Part shown: in pieces, positions 61,436 through 64,000 of the stretch
Numbering within the stretch: the first letter of the stretch is position 1
Layout: each line of letters begins with the position of its first letter
Source of the DNA: Candidatus Nitrososphaera gargensis Ga9.2
Lineage (GTDB): Archaea > Thermoproteota > Nitrososphaeria > Nitrososphaerales > Nitrososphaeraceae
Assembly: GCF_000303155.1 (NCBI RefSeq)
Contig: NC_018719.1
Span: forward strand, 1,426,001 to 1,490,000
Direction of reading: 5' to 3'
Length of the DNA stretch: 64,000 nt
Program-made: the position numbers and the translations under genes
Notes under the pieces: generated by a model
The model's input: only the letters and a program-made list of their open reading frames with translations
Told to the model about the DNA's origin: nothing
The model's database searches: none

Positions 61436-64000
61436 CTTTTTTCTTTTTCAAGAGGCGATCTCTCAAGATATGGAAATTTCGCCGCCAAACCCTTTATTCT
61501 TTCTCTCATCTGTAGTGACAGGTATGTAAGATTCTTCTGGATCCTATTAGCAAATGTTCTTGAGAAATCGTTATCCCTTTGAAGAGCATCAAGAATCCAG
61601 GATTGCTTCCATTCATCTAGGGATGCAAATTTTTCTGTAAGACCTTGTCCTAGTACTTTGCCGTATCCATGATTAAGGCCGACGTATTCAAGCATTCCAA
61701 GCACCTCAGCAAGGTTTAGGTATGTAAAACTCTCTGTGAGGCCTCTAGCAAGATTCACAGAACTTATGCATAATCTCTTCAACATGACGACTACCTATTG
61801 ATGAGATATAATGGCCAAGGCCTTCTCCAAGGCCAGCAAGAAAGTCTTCGTCATTCTTCATTATTTCTAAAATGTCTTTTATCGCTATCTAGTAGTGAAA
61901 TAATATGTCCGACTCCAAAGCCGAAATTCTCTGCAAAAGATTCATTCCTTTTCCCCTCAGATAGAAGGCTTTCATGCAATAGATCTTTAGATAGGTTTGC
62001 AGCAACACTTCCAATTCCAATTGCGAATCCTTTGTCAAATTTATCACTTTTGGTAAAGGCGGCTTTGTGTAAAAAGTAATAACCCATAAAAACAAAGTCA
62101 TGCAATTAAATAGCAATCCAAGCGTGGATTGGTGACTTTTTAAACAAAGCCAACCAAATGCAAAACTCTTAATGCTCACCTTGGAAGATAACAATCTTTT
62201 GTAACTTGTGACAAATATGGAAACATAGTTCCGCATCCTTCCTCAAGACCTGTTGCAAGCAAGGAATTGCTTCTTGCTAGTTCAAATATCTTGAATGCCT
62301 CTAGCTCAGATAGATATGAGATATGCGCTGCAAGGCCTGAGCCTAGACCCAATGATAGCTGCCCATTATGCCTAATATGTGAAAGTATGCCTTTTTTTAC
62401 CTTATCTTCAAAGTATGAAAATGCTGATCCAAAACCTATGCCGAGACCTCTTGAGAAGCCACTGTCTCCGTCATTTATGTAAGACATAACAAGCTTCTTC
62501 TGTGAATTTTCAAGATGGGGGTATACTCTACCCATACCTTCGCCAAACCCAATTGCAAATTCCACATCCTCTTCTGATATGCGCAATGCTTGTAGCTGGG
62601 TGTCCTCTGATAGATACTTGTACGCCCTCCCCATTCCGATGCCAAGACCCCTCCTAAAGTTTGGATCCATTTTGAAAATATGCTTATAGGAATCATGGTC
62701 CAATTCATTCTTTGAATAGGAATACAAAAAACCAAGGCCAACGCCAAGCCCGCGTGCAAAGTCATTATTTGAATTTGCAAAGGTAATTGCCCTTTGCCTT
62801 AAGGTTTCGCCAATGTATTGCCACGTATACCCAAGGCCATAACACAAGCCAGCTGCAAAACCATCACTGGTGAAAGCTTAACTAATGAACCTTTCCTGTA
62901 CTTCTGTGGGAAGATACTTCATCACCATGCCTATCCCTGACCCAAGACCATCATCTAGTTTAACATTGCTTTTTATGAGAAGATCGAGCTCTGATTGAAA
63001 TTGTTCTGGAAGGTAGAAAAAGATGGTCCCAAAACCTAACCCAAGCCCATAAGCGAGCTCTGCATTTGTATGTAGTAATATGAACAGGTCCTTAGGATAT
63101 GCTTCTTTGTGAAAGTGTGCAGCATATATTCCAGCTCCAAACGCAAATTGACAATCTGTAACCGCTCTATTGAGTACAAACTTACGCAGTACATCTGGAA
63201 GATTCGGATAGCTTAGCGCCAGCCCCATTCCAAAGCCGACATCAATTTAGAAGTTCCTGTCTGCCATTGATACTATTTTTTAGCGTCATCGTCTTGCAAC
63301 AATGCAAATGTAAGACCAACCCAAATCACAGACCTCGCGAGAGGTCATAACTCTTTTGCTTTCTGCATTACTTCATGCTGCAATGTAGGCTCTAGTGTTG
63401 CATACACATAACCAACTCCCATCCCCAACCTGTCTGCAAACTGGGCGTTCTTTTCTACATGACACATAACAACTGACCGCAGATCATCAGACATCTTACC
63501 GTATAGGCGACCGACACTTTGTCCAAAATACCTGGAAAACAGCATACCATGGTAGGTCTTCTTTAGAACCCTTTCCCTGTTGCTATAACCTAGCTCCATG
63601 AAGCGCTCCCCCAAGCTATCAGCCAACCCCACACCAAATTCTATATGAGTGTCCAACATGTTCAAGAATCAACATCTGCAGGGCTTCGTCAAGTAATTCG
63701 AAATTTTCTCCAACTCCGCGCCCAAATGCTCGTTCAAAGACTGCATTTTTCTTCATAAATTCGTGAATTTGATCGGGAACTATTGCTCTTCCAGTATCAT
63801 TTGGAATGAATTGTATATTCTTCCCAAGAAAAAGACCTAGAGAATGAAGTTCTCCATTGCCGTTAGGAATAATCTCGGAAAAATGATCAGTCAAGTACGA
63901 AGTGATCATCGTTGAATAGTCAGTAAGTTTAACGGCATTCTTCGCTGAATCATGCATGGCATAATTCTGGTCTAAAAGATAGCCCATGTTCCCATATTTC
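61432..64000 (-). pseudogene. Large GLGxGxG repeat protein, broken (5' end outside window)
   Basis: Unrecognised protein made of about 33-residue repeats, F-x2-GLGxGxG-x2-Y-x-YL-x15-19. Clear units: FARGLGVGLGFLYSYSKN, FRRGLGIGMGRAYKYLSE, FAIGFGEGMGRVYPHLEN, FSRGLGIGFGSAFSYFED, LSLGLGSGLAAHISYLSE, LAYGLGLGFGTIFFYLPE. More than 20 units would fit. Breaks: a shift near 63660, stops and shifts at 63230-63345, TAA at 62878, a shift near 62190, the MITE at 62061-62151, and shifts near 61851 and 61760. It overlaps the cyclase start by four bases. Confidence 0.7.
62061..62151 (-). mobile_element. 91-bp MITE, copy B
   Basis: Same element as 13190-13280 in reverse orientation, 91 bp, six differences. 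It lies inside the repeat-protein gene right after the codons for KSFAFG. Its flanks (GGTAAAGGC and AACCAAATG) show no clear target duplication, unlike copy A. Confidence 0.85.

Overview
The window reads as chromosome of an ammonia-oxidising archaeon of the Nitrososphaera group (Thaumarchaeota/Nitrososphaerota). The basis is the mix of archaeal information-processing genes (TFB, Rpo7, Spt4, Alba, S30e, L10e, aEF-1beta, CDC48, Pth2, EndA, SMC, Dpo4, a Glu tRNA), thaumarchaeal hallmark families (DUF6659, an archaeosortase-like protein plus a PEFG-CTERM substrate, many membrane cupredoxins), frequent TTG/GTG starts and TATA boxes about 25-30 bases ahead of starts. No rRNA and no CRISPR array are present. 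Both ends cut genes: a FAD-linked oxidase at the left edge and a repeat protein at the right edge.

Layout. 1-9.4 kb is compact core: FAD oxidase, two tiny zinc proteins, dephospho-CoA kinase and Mrp Fe-S carrier, TFB, an unknown RHH-like protein, Rpo7-Spt4-NadC, and NadA, S30e, NadX and a TRAM protein. NadX, NadA and NadC together supply the route aspartate to nicotinate mononucleotide. 9.4-14.5 kb is looser: a cupredoxin, a DRG GTPase, a dead IS1595-type transposase, tRNA-Glu, a possible small protein/structured RNA, a 91-bp MITE with a 9-bp target duplication, and an EamA transporter. 14.5-18.6 kb holds small zinc proteins, DUF6659, EndA, L10e and a DUF929 thioredoxin-like protein. 19-20.5 kb has a wrecked arginase-family gene. 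20.6-31.8 kb holds CDF transporter, phosphoglycerate kinase, a decayed DoxX, a secreted beta-propeller, EamA, Pth2, a geranylgeranyl reductase-like flavoprotein, aEF-1beta, CDC48, and a duplicated-domain PEFG-CTERM protein whose anchor is out of frame. 31.8-38.3 kb holds haem O synthase, a phasin-like/DUF2795 pair, a double cupredoxin membrane protein, JAMM peptidase, AspRS and a NusA-like KH protein. 38.6-44.6 kb is accessory: broken response regulator, orphan oligopeptide ABC ATPase, a voltage-gated cation channel, a Cys/Pro-rich secreted peptide, repeated palindrome-plus-TATA modules and an XPD-like helicase. 44.6-58.7 kb is core again: archaeosortase-like protein, Dpo4, Alba, LysE, radical SAM, a CysRS-like ligase with an acetyltransferase and inositol-phosphate synthase nearby, SMC and CDF. 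58.8-64 kb is a graveyard: a degraded secreted protein, a class III nucleotidyl cyclase split by an ISH3-type element, and a giant 33-residue-repeat protein gene broken by stops, frameshifts and a second MITE copy.

The most unusual items are: (1) a CysRS paralogue lacking the anticodon domain with two of four zinc ligands swapped, followed by a GNAT gene and Ino1, reminiscent of mycothiol enzymes; (2) an unrecognised GLGxGxG repeat protein coupled by an ATGA overlap to a nucleotidyl cyclase; (3) a MITE whose ends and target duplication match the IS903 type; (4) a bacterial-style voltage-gated Na/Ca channel in an archaeon; (5) three copies of an 18-bp palindrome next to conserved TATA boxes; (6) an EndA without its catalytic His and an archaeosortase-like protein with Ser at the expected Cys. 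All calls come from reading the sequence and from family knowledge; no searches were run.
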